Positions 17,023 through 26,427 of a DNA stretch of 64,000 nucleotides are shown here, piece by piece. This DNA is from Nocardioides luteus (lineage in GTDB: Bacteria > Actinomycetota > Actinomycetes > Propionibacteriales > Nocardioidaceae): assembly GCF_015752315.1 (NCBI RefSeq), contig NZ_JADOVJ010000001.1, positions 620,001 through 684,000 of the forward strand, in the 5' to 3' direction. Every line of letters starts with the position of its first letter. The stretch's first letter is position 1. A model generated the notes under the pieces. It saw nothing but the letters and a program-made list of their open reading frames with translations. It was not told where the DNA came from and made no database searches. The translations under genes were made by a program, and so were the position numbers.

Positions 17023-17136
17023 CAACCGGACCGGTGACGTTGAGGCGTCGCGAGCGGCAGGGAAGGGTTCTGCCGGGAGTGGCGTCGTCCGTCGCGGGCA
17101 ACCCATCGGACCGGATCCAACGAACTTCCCAAGTGA

Positions 17137-18783
<1,647 letters not shown>

Positions 18784-18806
18784 GCCTCTTCCGCTAGAGC
18801 ACACGT

Positions 18807-18836
18807 AGGTGCCCCCGCCGACCGGCGGGGGCACCT
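18807..18836 (+). terminator. Intrinsic terminator after groEL
   Basis: AGGTGCCCCCGCC (18807-18819) and its exact complement (18824-18836) form a 13-bp stem with loop GACC, followed by the T-rich GTTCGTTTTC. Confidence 0.9.
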
Positions 18837-18882
18837 GTTCGTTTTCCCGAGGGCCGTGGAGGTCAGGGCTACCCTCGACGAC

Positions 18883-19920
18883 ATGGGCCTGAAGGCGGCG
18901 TCGGCGCTGGCGATCTCGGCTGTGCTCCTCGCCGGCTGTGGCGGAGAGCCGGCCGCTACGCCGCCGTCGCGGACAGCGGCGCCGTCGGTGTCAGCGCCGG
19001 CTTCGTCGGCCGCACCCTCCCCGAGCCCGTCGGAGACGCTGCCGCCGGTGACCGACAGGGTCTCGCTGCCGCAGCTGATGCGCGAGGAGTTCCCGGGCGG
19101 CGAGGTGACGGTGCTGCGGGAGTCGGGCAGCACGGACGCCTACCGGCGCTTCGAGGTCAGCTACCCGAGCGGGCCGCTGACGATCACCGGGGTGCTCCTC
19201 CGGCCGCGCGGCGAGGGGCGGTTCCCCGGCGTGGTCCTCGCCCACGGCCACATCGACACCGACATCTACGTCACCGGGCAGGGCCTGAGGCGCGAGCAGG
19301 ACCGGCTGGCCCGGGAGGGCTACGTCGTCCTGCACACCGACTACCGCGGCCACGCCGGATCCTCGCCCATCCCCGAAGGGACCGAGGAGGACGAGAGCCG
19401 CCTCGGCTACACCCGCGACACCATCAACGCCGTCCAGGCGATGAAGAGGCTTCCGTACGTCGACCCCGACCGCACCGCGCTGCTCGGCCGCTCCATGGGC
19501 GGGGCCGTGGTGATGAACGCGCTCGTCGCCCAGCCCGGCCTGGTGCGTGCTGGGGTGACGTACGCGTCGGTGTCCTCGGACATCGTCGACAACATCAACC
19601 GGTGGGCGGTGCCGTCGCGGCCCGAGGAGGTGGCCCGGCTCTACCGGCAGCACGGGGACCCGGAGCGCGAGCCGGAGTTCTGGGCGGGTCTTTCGGCCCG
19701 GACGTACTTCGACCGCATCGAGGTCCCGGTCCAGATGCATCACGGGACCGACGACGAGTCCTGCCCGATCCGGTGGGCCTACACCACGAGGGACCTGATG
19801 GAGAGCGCTGGCGTACGTCAGCGGCTGTGGGTCTACGAAGGCGAGCAGCATGCCTTCGGGCCGCAGTGGGACCTCTCGATCAGGCGGGTGATCGGGTTCC
19901 TCGATCGTCATCTGGGATGA
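18883..19920 (+). CDS. Secreted lipoprotein alpha/beta hydrolase (S9-like)
   Basis: The 345 residues begin with a lipoprotein signal (MGLKAASALAISAVLLAGCG), Cys about 17 being the lipidated residue, then a Ser/Pro/Ala-rich linker. The mature domain is an alpha/beta hydrolase of the prolyl-oligopeptidase type: nucleophile GRSMGG, acid in HHGTDDESCP and His in EGEQHAFG. Substrate unknown; peptidase or esterase activity is possible. ATG 18883 is preferred over an upstream in-frame start because it gives a proper signal peptide, and TACCCT lies about 10 bases upstream. Confidence 0.85.
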   Translation: MGLKAASALAISAVLLAGCGGEPAATPPSRTAAPSVSAPASSAAPSPSPSETLPPVTDRVSLPQLMREEFPGGEVTVLRESGSTDAYRRFEVSYPSGPLTITGVLLRPRGEGRFPGVVLAHGHIDTDIYVTGQGLRREQDRLAREGYVVLHTDYRGHAGSSPIPEGTEEDESRLGYTRDTINAVQAMKRLPYVDPDRTALLGRSMGGAVVMNALVAQPGLVRAGVTYASVSSDIVDNINRWAVPSRPEEVARLYRQHGDPEREPEFWAGLSARTYFDRIEVPVQMHHGTDDESCPIRWAYTTRDLMESAGVRQRLWVYEGEQHAFGPQWDLSIRRVIGFLDRHLG

Positions 19921-20102
19921 CCTGACCAGACGGAGCAGAGGGGTCCAGCGGTCCCATCCTTTTGGGGACTTTCGACACTGTCTCGACAACAGCTCGGTAA
20001 CGCAACATGGGTGCTCCACACAGTGGCCGACTGCGGGGAAGCGTCTGGATCTGGGGGGCTTTGAAGCCCAAGGAAGTGTCCGGGTGAAGTTCTGCAGCGG
20101 CG

Positions 20103-20137
20103 GGCGGGGTCAGGGTCTTCGAGACCAGGGCCCCGCC
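20103..20137. repeat. Long GC-rich hairpin in intergenic region
   Basis: GGCGGGG (20103-20109) pairs with CCCCGCC (20131-20137), and inside it GGTCT (20114-20118) pairs with AGACC (20122-20126). The 270-base spacer 19921-20192 otherwise holds no gene I can support. The hairpin may be a terminator for the hydrolase gene or part of a leader RNA. Confidence 0.45.
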
Positions 20138-20192
20138 TGCGTGTGTCAACCGGGTCCATGGATGACACCCAGCGGTGAGGCATGATGGCGGC

Positions 20193-20768
20193 ATGAGTGT
20201 GGACGTCGGACCGAAGACCGGGATGCAGCCGCCGCGGTCACCATGGCGCTGGCTCGCGGCCGTCATCGCCGTCGCGGTCGTGCTCGTCGCCGTCGTCGCC
20301 TCCTTCGGCCTCCTCGGCTCCGACGACACCGCCGAGGACCCGGACGCCAAGCCACCCTCGCCGACCGCGACCGTCACCGAGACCGCGCCGGTCCCGTCGG
20401 CCTCCGCCCCGGCAGGCGGCGCGGGGACGACCGAGCTGACCGTCGTCGCCGATGCCGCCCGCTGCCTCCCGCCCACGTCGAAGTGGCTCTCCCAGAACGC
20501 CGCGCTGGCCTTCGAGGGCACCGCCGAGAGCGTGAGCGAGAGCGAGGCCGTGCTGAAGGTCAAGACCTGGATGTACGCCGACGGCTTCGGCGGCACCGAC
20601 ACCGTCCGGATCGTCCTGCCCGCGCCGAGCACGATCCCGATGCCCGAGTTCGAGAAGGGCAAGAACTACCTGGTCGCGGCCCAGGGCGACGCCGAGGTCA
20701 TCGGCTGCGGCTACAGCGACGTCAAGAGCCCGAAGCTGCAGAAGCTCTACACCGCCGCGTTCAAGTGA
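20193..20768 (+). CDS. Membrane-anchored extracytoplasmic protein, function unknown
   Basis: The 191 residues have a short cytoplasmic N-terminus, one membrane helix (about 22-45, WRWLAAVIAVAVVLVAVVAS), a Pro/Ser/Thr/Ala-rich linker and a small domain with two cysteines (AARCLPP and VIGCGYS) that could form a disulfide outside the cell. The domain resembles a compact beta-barrel (TWMYADGFGGTDTVRIVLP, NYLVAAQGD), but no family was identified. ATG 20193 lies 6 bases after CATGAT, a plausible -10 for a leaderless message. Its stop overlaps the GTG of the next gene, so translation is coupled to the MobA-like protein. Confidence 0.8.
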   Translation: MSVDVGPKTGMQPPRSPWRWLAAVIAVAVVLVAVVASFGLLGSDDTAEDPDAKPPSPTATVTETAPVPSASAPAGGAGTTELTVVADAARCLPPTSKWLSQNAALAFEGTAESVSESEAVLKVKTWMYADGFGGTDTVRIVLPAPSTIPMPEFEKGKNYLVAAQGDAEVIGCGYSDVKSPKLQKLYTAAFK

Positions 20769-21313
20769 TCTCCGGGCTCCTCCTGGCCGCCGGCGCGGGG
20801 CGCCGGATGGGCAAGCCGAAGGCGCTCGTCGACGACTGGCTGGTCCGCTCGATCGGGGTCCTGCGCGAGGGCGGCTGCGACGACGTGCTCGTCGTGCTCG
20901 GAGCATCCGCCGAGGAGGCTCGGGCGCTGCTCCCGGCCGACCAACGGGTCGCCGTCGCCGAGGACTGGGACGAGGGCATGGGGGCCTCGCTGCGGGGCGG
21001 GCTGGAGGCTCTCGGCCCCGACGTACAGGCTGCCGTGGTTCATCTGGTCGACCTGCCCGACGTGGGTGCCGACGTGGTGGCTCGGGTGGTCTCGACAAGC
21101 TCGACCACCGGCACAGACTCGTCGGCCGGGCTGGCGCGGGCCGCCTACCACGGGGTTCCCGGTCATCCGGTGCTGATCGGGCGCGACCACTGGGACGGGG
21201 TCATCGAGGCAGCTGTCGGGGACCAGGGCGCCCGGGGCTATCTCGAGGCTCATGACGTACGCCTGGTGGAGTGCGGCGACCTGGCCGGCGGGGCCGACGT
21301 CGACCGCCGCTGA
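20765..21313 (+). CDS. MobA-like molybdenum cofactor nucleotidyltransferase
   Basis: The 182 residues start with the nucleotidyltransferase signature GLLLAAGAGRRMGKPKAL and contain the metal-site motif HLVDLPDVG and GVPGHPVLIGRDHW, as in MobA/MocA-type enzymes that add CMP or GMP to molybdopterin. This fits its place just before the cox-type molybdenum hydroxylase genes. The GTG start overlaps the previous stop (GTGA). Residues about 107-122 (VVSTSSTTGTDSSAG) are encoded by a copy of the palindromic repeat seen at 16.3 kb, which appears to have inserted in frame in a surface loop. Confidence 0.88.
   Translation: MISGLLLAAGAGRRMGKPKALVDDWLVRSIGVLREGGCDDVLVVLGASAEEARALLPADQRVAVAEDWDEGMGASLRGGLEALGPDVQAAVVHLVDLPDVGADVVARVVSTSSTTGTDSSAGLARAAYHGVPGHPVLIGRDHWDGVIEAAVGDQGARGYLEAHDVRLVECGDLAGGADVDRR
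21085..21109. repeat. Palindromic repeat inside the mobA-like gene
   Basis: GGTGGTC...GACCACC brackets TCTCGACAAGCTCGA. TGGTCTCGACAAGCTCG (21087-21103) matches 16333-16349 at 16 of 17 bases. It keeps the reading frame of the host gene. Confidence 0.7.
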
Positions 21314-21386
21314 TCGGCGACTCGCCCCTACCCTCGTAAGAGGCTGTCCAACCCTCAGCCAACGCTTCGCGTTCTAGGCTCAGGTC

Positions 21387-22265
21387 ATGGACCTGACGCC
21401 CCGGGAGATCGCCGACCGCCTGGCGGCGACGGGATACCTGGCCGACCCGGAGCTGGCGACGGTGACGTTCCTCGCGCTCAGGATGCAGCGTCCGCTCCTG
21501 CTCGAGGGTGAACCCGGCACCGGCAAGACGGCGCTCGCCGAGGCCGTCGCCGAGGCGCTCGACCTGCCGCTCGTACGGCTGCAGTGCTACGAGGGGATCG
21601 ACGCCACCCAGGCGCTCTACGACTGGGACTTCGCCCGCCAGATCCTGCACCTGCGCGCCCTCGAGGCGGCCGGTAGTGCGGGCGAGGTGGAGGAGGCCGA
21701 GAAGTCGCTCTACGACGAGCGGTTCCTGCTGGCCCGTCCGGTGCTGGCGGCGCTGCGGCAGTCACCGTCGGTGCTGCTCGTCGACGAGGTCGACCGGGCC
21801 GACGACGAGTTCGAGGCGTTCCTGCTCGAGGTGCTGTCCACCTACCAGGTGACGATCCCCGAGTTCGGGACGGTCGCCGCGGCGGTTCCTCCGGTCGTCG
21901 TGCTCACCTCCAACCGCACCCGCGAGCTCCACGACGCCCTCAAGCGCCGCTGCCTCTACCACTGGATCGACCACCCGGGCCTGGACCGCGAGATCGAGAT
22001 CGTACGCAGCCGAGCCCCCGAGGTCGCCGAGGAGCTCGCCCGCCAGGTGGTCACGGTGGTCCAGCAGCTGCGCGGCGCCGAGGGTGCGAACGCCCTGCTC
22101 AAGCCTCCGGGGGTCGCCGAGACCCTCGACTGGGCCCGCGCCCTGCACCACCTCGGCACGACCGAGATGAACCTGGAGAGCGCCGCCGCCACGCTCGGCG
22201 CGCTCGTCAAGCACCGCGAGGACGCCGATCGCGTCCGAGCCGCCCTGGATCGGCTGCTGACGTGA
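21387..22265 (+). CDS. MoxR-type AAA+ ATPase (CoxD-like)
   Basis: The 292 residues carry Walker A EGEPGTGKTA (about 40-49), Walker B SVLLVDEVDRAD and sensor-1 VVLTSNRTRE, in the MoxR branch of AAA+ proteins. CoxD-type members are needed to mature the CuSMo or Mo active site of CO dehydrogenase and relatives. The gene starts a run coxD-coxE-xdhC with overlapping ends; ATG 21387 is preceded by CAGGTC. A -10-like TAGGCT lies about 10 bases upstream of the start. Confidence 0.88.
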   Translation: MDLTPREIADRLAATGYLADPELATVTFLALRMQRPLLLEGEPGTGKTALAEAVAEALDLPLVRLQCYEGIDATQALYDWDFARQILHLRALEAAGSAGEVEEAEKSLYDERFLLARPVLAALRQSPSVLLVDEVDRADDEFEAFLLEVLSTYQVTIPEFGTVAAAVPPVVVLTSNRTRELHDALKRRCLYHWIDHPGLDREIEIVRSRAPEVAEELARQVVTVVQQLRGAEGANALLKPPGVAETLDWARALHHLGTTEMNLESAAATLGALVKHREDADRVRAALDRLLT

Positions 22266-23368
22266 CCGTAGAACACGACGGACCCGAGATCCTCCTCGGC
22301 TTCACCCGAGCCCTCCGCGCGGCCGGGGTGCAGGTGACCCAGGACCGCGCCCACGGCTTCCTGCAGGCGACCGCGATCGTCGGCGCCGGAGACCCGGTCG
22401 CCACCTACACCGCCGGACGGGCGACGCTGTGCGCCGGCCCCGACGACCTGCGCCGCTACGACCAGGTCTTCGAGGCCTGGTTCGGGCCGACGGCGACGCT
22501 GCCGAGGCCACAGGGGCCGCCGCGTACCGCATCGGTCACCTCCAGTCTCCCCGAGACCGAGCCGCAGGACGGCGACGACATGGGGGAGGGGGAGGGCGAC
22601 GTCATCCGGGCCCGCGCGAGTGAGATCGAGACCCTGCGCCACCGCGACGTCGCCGACCTCGACCCGGCCGAGCAGGAGCGGGTGGCCGCGCTGATCGCCC
22701 GGCTCCGCCCGCGGGCGCCGCGAAGAAGGACACCACGGCAGGAGCAGTGGCGACGGGGCCGCGTCGACGCCCACCGCACCCTGCGGGCCAGCCTGCGACA
22801 CCTCGGCGAGCCGGCGGGGATCCACTACCGCAGGCGCGGCGAGCGGCCGCGCCGCGTGGTGTGGCTGATCGACGTGTCGGGGTCGATGAGCTCCTACGCC
22901 GACGTGCTGCTGCGGGTCGCCCACCGGGTGACCTCGACGACCGGGAGCGGCGCGGTGTTCACGATGGGCACCAGGCTCACCAACGTCACCCGCGCGCTGC
23001 GCCACCGCGACCCCGACCGGGCGCTCGTCGCGGCCGGTGAGACGGTGCCCGACTGGTCGGGCGGCACCCGGCTCGGCGACAACCTGCAGGCGTTCCTGCA
23101 GCGACATCAGGGACTGGCCCGAGGCGCGGTGGTGGTCATCGCGAGCGACGGCTGGGAGCGCGGCGACCCCGCGCTCCTCCAGGAGCAGACGGCGAGGCTG
23201 CACCGCCTCGCCCATCGCGTGGTGTGGGTCAACCCACACCGTGGCAAGGTTGGATATGAGCCGCTGCAGCGAGGCATCGTCGCGGTGCTTCCGCACGTGG
23301 ACGACTTCGTCGCCGGACATTCGCTGGCGACGTACGAGGATCTGGTGGAGGTGATCGCGCGTGCGTGA
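22262..23368 (+). CDS. von Willebrand factor A domain protein (CoxE-like)
   Basis: The 368 residues have a C-terminal vWA domain with MIDAS residues DVSGSMSS (Asp about 204) and a basic N-terminal half. CoxE works with CoxD in assembling the active site of CO dehydrogenase-type enzymes. The GTG start overlaps the coxD stop by four bases (GTGA), and the 3' end overlaps the xdhC start by eight bases, so the three are one operon. Confidence 0.88.
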   Translation: MTVEHDGPEILLGFTRALRAAGVQVTQDRAHGFLQATAIVGAGDPVATYTAGRATLCAGPDDLRRYDQVFEAWFGPTATLPRPQGPPRTASVTSSLPETEPQDGDDMGEGEGDVIRARASEIETLRHRDVADLDPAEQERVAALIARLRPRAPRRRTPRQEQWRRGRVDAHRTLRASLRHLGEPAGIHYRRRGERPRRVVWLIDVSGSMSSYADVLLRVAHRVTSTTGSGAVFTMGTRLTNVTRALRHRDPDRALVAAGETVPDWSGGTRLGDNLQAFLQRHQGLARGAVVVIASDGWERGDPALLQEQTARLHRLAHRVVWVNPHRGKVGYEPLQRGIVAVLPHVDDFVAGHSLATYEDLVEVIARA

Positions 23369-24491
23369 CGTACTCGACGATCTGATGAAGTGGTGGGACG
23401 CCGGCGAGACCGTGGCGGTGGCCACCGTGGTCGCGACGTTCCAGTCGGCGCCCAGGCCGCCGGGCGCGTCGATGCTCGTCGGTCCCGACGACGCCGCGGT
23501 CGGCTCGGTCTCCGGCGGCTGCGTCGAGGGCGCCGTCTACGAGGTCGCCCGCGAGGTCGCCGAGTCCGGCGTCCCGGAGCTCCACCGCTACGGCGTCTCC
23601 GACGACGACGCGTTCGCGGTCGGCCTGACCTGCGGCGGCATCCTCGACGTCTTCGTCGAGAAGGTGTCGAAGGAGACCTTCCCGGAGCTCGGCGAGCTCG
23701 CCGAGGACGTACGCAGCGGCACCCCCGTCGCCCTCGCGACCGTCATCGAGCATCCCGACCCCGAGATCCTCGGGCGCCGCGTCCTGATCCGTCCCGAAGG
23801 TGTCAAAGGATCCCTGGGGAGCGCCCGGATGGACGACGCCGTCCACGACGACGCCCTCGGGCTCCTGGCCCACGGCACCAACCAGACGCTCTCCTACGGC
23901 ATCGACGGCGAGCGCCGCGGCGAGGGCATGCGCGTCTTCGTGTGGTCCTTCGCGCCCAAGCCCCGGATGCTCGTCTTCGGTGCGATCGACTTCGCCGCCG
24001 CCGTCGCCCGGGTCGGCGCGTTCCTCGGCTACCACGTCACCGTCTGCGACGCCCGCCCGGTCTTCGCCACGAACTCGCGCTTCCCCTCCGCCGACGAGGT
24101 CGTCGTCGACTGGCCCCACCGCTACCTCGGCGCCGAGGTCGAGGCGGGCCGCATCGACCGGCGCACCGTGATCGCCGTCCTCACCCACGACCCGAAGTTC
24201 GACGTACCTCTCCTCGAGGTCGCGCTCCGCCTCCCCGACATCGCCTACGTCGGTGCGATGGGCTCCCGCCGCACCCACGAGGACCGCCTCGCCCGGCTTC
24301 AGGAGGCCGGTCTCACCGAGGAGGAGATCGCCCGGCTGAGCAGCCCGATCGGCCTCGATCTCGGCGCCCGTACGCCGGAGGAGACCGCCATCTCCATCGC
24401 CGCCGAGATCATCGCGGGCCGTTGGGGCGGCTCCGGTGAGCGCCTCGCCTCGACGCACGGCCGGATCCACCAGGACGTGGAGTACCGCTGA
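23361..24491 (+). CDS. XdhC/CoxF-family maturation protein
   Basis: The 376 residues have an N-terminal XdhC/CoxI domain with SGGCVEGAVYEVA, and a C-terminal Rossmann-like domain (RMLVFGAIDFAAAVARVGAFLGYHVTV is its nucleotide-binding start; YVGAMGSRRTH and IGLDLGARTPEE follow). XdhC proteins bind and sulfurate molybdenum cofactor for insertion into xanthine dehydrogenase-type enzymes. GTG 23361 lies within the end of coxE. Confidence 0.92.
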   Translation: MRDVLDDLMKWWDAGETVAVATVVATFQSAPRPPGASMLVGPDDAAVGSVSGGCVEGAVYEVAREVAESGVPELHRYGVSDDDAFAVGLTCGGILDVFVEKVSKETFPELGELAEDVRSGTPVALATVIEHPDPEILGRRVLIRPEGVKGSLGSARMDDAVHDDALGLLAHGTNQTLSYGIDGERRGEGMRVFVWSFAPKPRMLVFGAIDFAAAVARVGAFLGYHVTVCDARPVFATNSRFPSADEVVVDWPHRYLGAEVEAGRIDRRTVIAVLTHDPKFDVPLLEVALRLPDIAYVGAMGSRRTHEDRLARLQEAGLTEEEIARLSSPIGLDLGARTPEETAISIAAEIIAGRWGGSGERLASTHGRIHQDVEYR

Positions 24492-24589
24492 CGCTCATCA
24501 GGTACCACTGAGGGGATCGTGAGGTACGTCACAGGGTGCTACCTTGGCAGGACCGAGCCTCGAGAGGCCGGACTCCGAAGGGGGATCTG

Positions 24590-25813
24590 ATGGTCCGTAG
24601 CGATCTGCAGGAGCGTCGCATCAGCGCGGCGCGGGCGTGGACCGCCTTTGTGGAGAGCGGCGACGCCGCCGAGGACTTCGTGCGACCGGAGATCCTGACC
24701 AGCTGGACGCGCTCGGCGACGGCCATCAAGCCCGACGTGCGCGAGGCGCCGCTGGCGGACGAGGACGAGACCCGGGAGATGTGGCGCGGGTCGCCGCTCC
24801 AGGTCGCCGTCGAACGGGTCGAGGAGGAGCTGCGGTGCACCGCCGACGACGGTGACCTCGTCATCGCCGTCACCGACCCCGACACCCGGGTGCTGTGGAC
24901 CTACGGCGGCCGGGTGATGCGCCACAAGGCGGAGTCGGTCAACTTCGTGCCGGGCGGCCGCTGGGACGACGAGAGCGCCGGCACCAACGCGCTCGACCTC
25001 GCCAACCGCACCAACTCCCCGTCGATGGTCTTCGGTCCCGAGCACTACGCCGAGGTCGTGCACAACTGGGTCTGCTGGGCCGCGCCTCTCCACGACCCGG
25101 TCACCGGCACGCACCTCGGTGTCCTTGACCTCTCCACGACCTGGGACCGCACCCACCCGATCGGGATGGCCACGGCCCGGGTGATGGCGCGCCTCATCGA
25201 GGGCGCGCTGCCGAAGATCCCGACCCCGCGGGCGGACGAGGCGATCGCCGAGCCCGGCCTGGTGCTGACCCTGCTGGGCACCGCGGAGACCTGGCTCGAC
25301 GGGCAGCGGCTGCTGCTCAACCGCCGCCAGACCGAGATCCTCGCCCTGCTCGCGCTCCACCCCGAGGGGCTCTCGCTGGAGCGGCTGCACGCCATGGTCT
25401 ACGGCGACCAGGCGGTCACCTTCTCCACGCTCAAGGCCGAGGTCTCCCACCTGCGCCATGCTCTCGGCGGCCAGGTCGCCTCCAGGCCCTACCGTCTGCT
25501 GATGCCGGTCGCGACCGACGTCGATCAGGTGCTGACGCTGATCCGGCACGGTCGCGTGGCGGCCGCGGTGGAGGCGTACGGCGGTGATCTCCTGCCCGGC
25601 ACCAACAGCCCGGCGCTGGCCGAGATGGCCGAGTACGTCGCGGTCGCGCTGCGCGAGGCGCTGATCGCCGACCCGCAGCCGGATGCGGTGCTGCGCTACA
25701 GCGAGCTGGCTCCGTACGACACCGAGGTGGTCGACGTCTGTCTGCGGCGCCTCGGCGGCAGCGCTCACCCCGCGTTGCCCCTGCTCAGGGCACGTTTGGC
25801 TGCCAGCCGCTGA
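24590..25813 (+). CDS. GAF-domain regulator with winged-helix C-terminus
   Basis: The 407 residues have an N-terminal segment resembling the sensor half of AcoR/PropR-type activators (LTSWTRSATAIKPD...), a GAF-like domain (about 75-210, with ESAGTNALDLANRTN), and a C-terminal winged-helix domain (about 225-300, LLLNRRQTEILALLALHPEGLSL) in place of the sigma-54 AAA+ module. It lies between the maturation genes and the structural cox genes, all in the same direction, so control of this cluster is likely (inference). ATG 24590 follows GAAGGGGGA; the frame is open further upstream but without a ribosome site. Confidence 0.8.
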   Translation: MVRSDLQERRISAARAWTAFVESGDAAEDFVRPEILTSWTRSATAIKPDVREAPLADEDETREMWRGSPLQVAVERVEEELRCTADDGDLVIAVTDPDTRVLWTYGGRVMRHKAESVNFVPGGRWDDESAGTNALDLANRTNSPSMVFGPEHYAEVVHNWVCWAAPLHDPVTGTHLGVLDLSTTWDRTHPIGMATARVMARLIEGALPKIPTPRADEAIAEPGLVLTLLGTAETWLDGQRLLLNRRQTEILALLALHPEGLSLERLHAMVYGDQAVTFSTLKAEVSHLRHALGGQVASRPYRLLMPVATDVDQVLTLIRHGRVAAAVEAYGGDLLPGTNSPALAEMAEYVAVALREALIADPQPDAVLRYSELAPYDTEVVDVCLRRLGGSAHPALPLLRARLAASR

Positions 25814-25868
25814 CCAAGAAGAGGTAACCGGCGGCAGCAGCCAACCGGAGCCCAACCCTGCGCGTCCT

Positions 25869-25890
25869 ACTGTGATCTGGCCCACACAGT
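25869..25890 (+). promoter_or_regulatory. Inverted repeat upstream of coxS
   Basis: ACTGTG (25869-25874) and CACAGT (25885-25890) are exact complements 10 bases apart, 22 bases before the coxS start. It is a candidate binding site for the regulator encoded just upstream. Confidence 0.5.
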
Positions 25891-25911
25891 GACGTCTGGC
25901 AGGGAGACAAC

Positions 25912-26427
25912 ATGGCCCGGATCAGCATGCGCGTCGACGGTATGAAGGTCACCGACGACGTCGAACCGCGGACACTGCTCGTGCAGTATCTGCGCGAAGG
26001 ACTCGGCAAGACCGGCACGGTGATCGGTTGCGACACCAGCAACTGCGGCGCCTGCACGGTCCATCTCGACGGCGACTCGGTGAAGTCGTGCAACGTGCTC
26101 GCGGTGCAGGCCGACGGGTGCGAGGTGACCACGATCGAGGGCCTCGCCGACACGGTCGAGGGCGACCTCCACCCCGTCCAGGAAGCGTTCCGGGAGTGTC
26201 ACGGCCTGCAGTGCGGGTTCTGTACGCCCGGCATGATCATGCAGTCGGTCGACCTGCTCAAGCGCAACCCGCAGCCCAGCGAGGAGGAGATCCGCGAGGG
26301 CATCGAGGGCAACCTGTGCCGCTGCACGGGCTACCACAACATCGTCCGCGCGGTGCAGTACGCCAGCGGCCACCTGGCCACCGCCGCCAGCCCGCGCGGC
26401 GCGACCGAGGAGGTGGACGCGCTGTGA
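25912..26427 (+). CDS. coxS: CO dehydrogenase-like small subunit (2Fe-2S)2
   Basis: The 171-residue iron-sulfur subunit passes electrons from the molybdenum site to FAD. The N-terminal plant-ferredoxin-like cluster is held by Cys 40, 45, 48 and 60 ([16 protein letters not shown]...SCN), and the C-terminal helical cluster by CHGLQCGFC and NLCRCTGY. Length is typical of CoxS. ATG 25912 follows AGGGAGA. The stop overlaps the coxL GTG (GTGA), starting an S-L-M gene order. Confidence 0.95.
   Translation: MARISMRVDGMKVTDDVEPRTLLVQYLREGLGKTGTVIGCDTSNCGACTVHLDGDSVKSCNVLAVQADGCEVTTIEGLADTVEGDLHPVQEAFRECHGLQCGFCTPGMIMQSVDLLKRNPQPSEEEIREGIEGNLCRCTGYHNIVRAVQYASGHLATAASPRGATEEVDAL

Noticed and set aside
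19921..20192. c-di-AMP or cobalamin riboswitch in the intergenic region
   Set aside because: GGGGAAG and GGGTGAAG resemble parts of the ydaO class, but the conserved 3' core is missing and the next gene appears leaderless.
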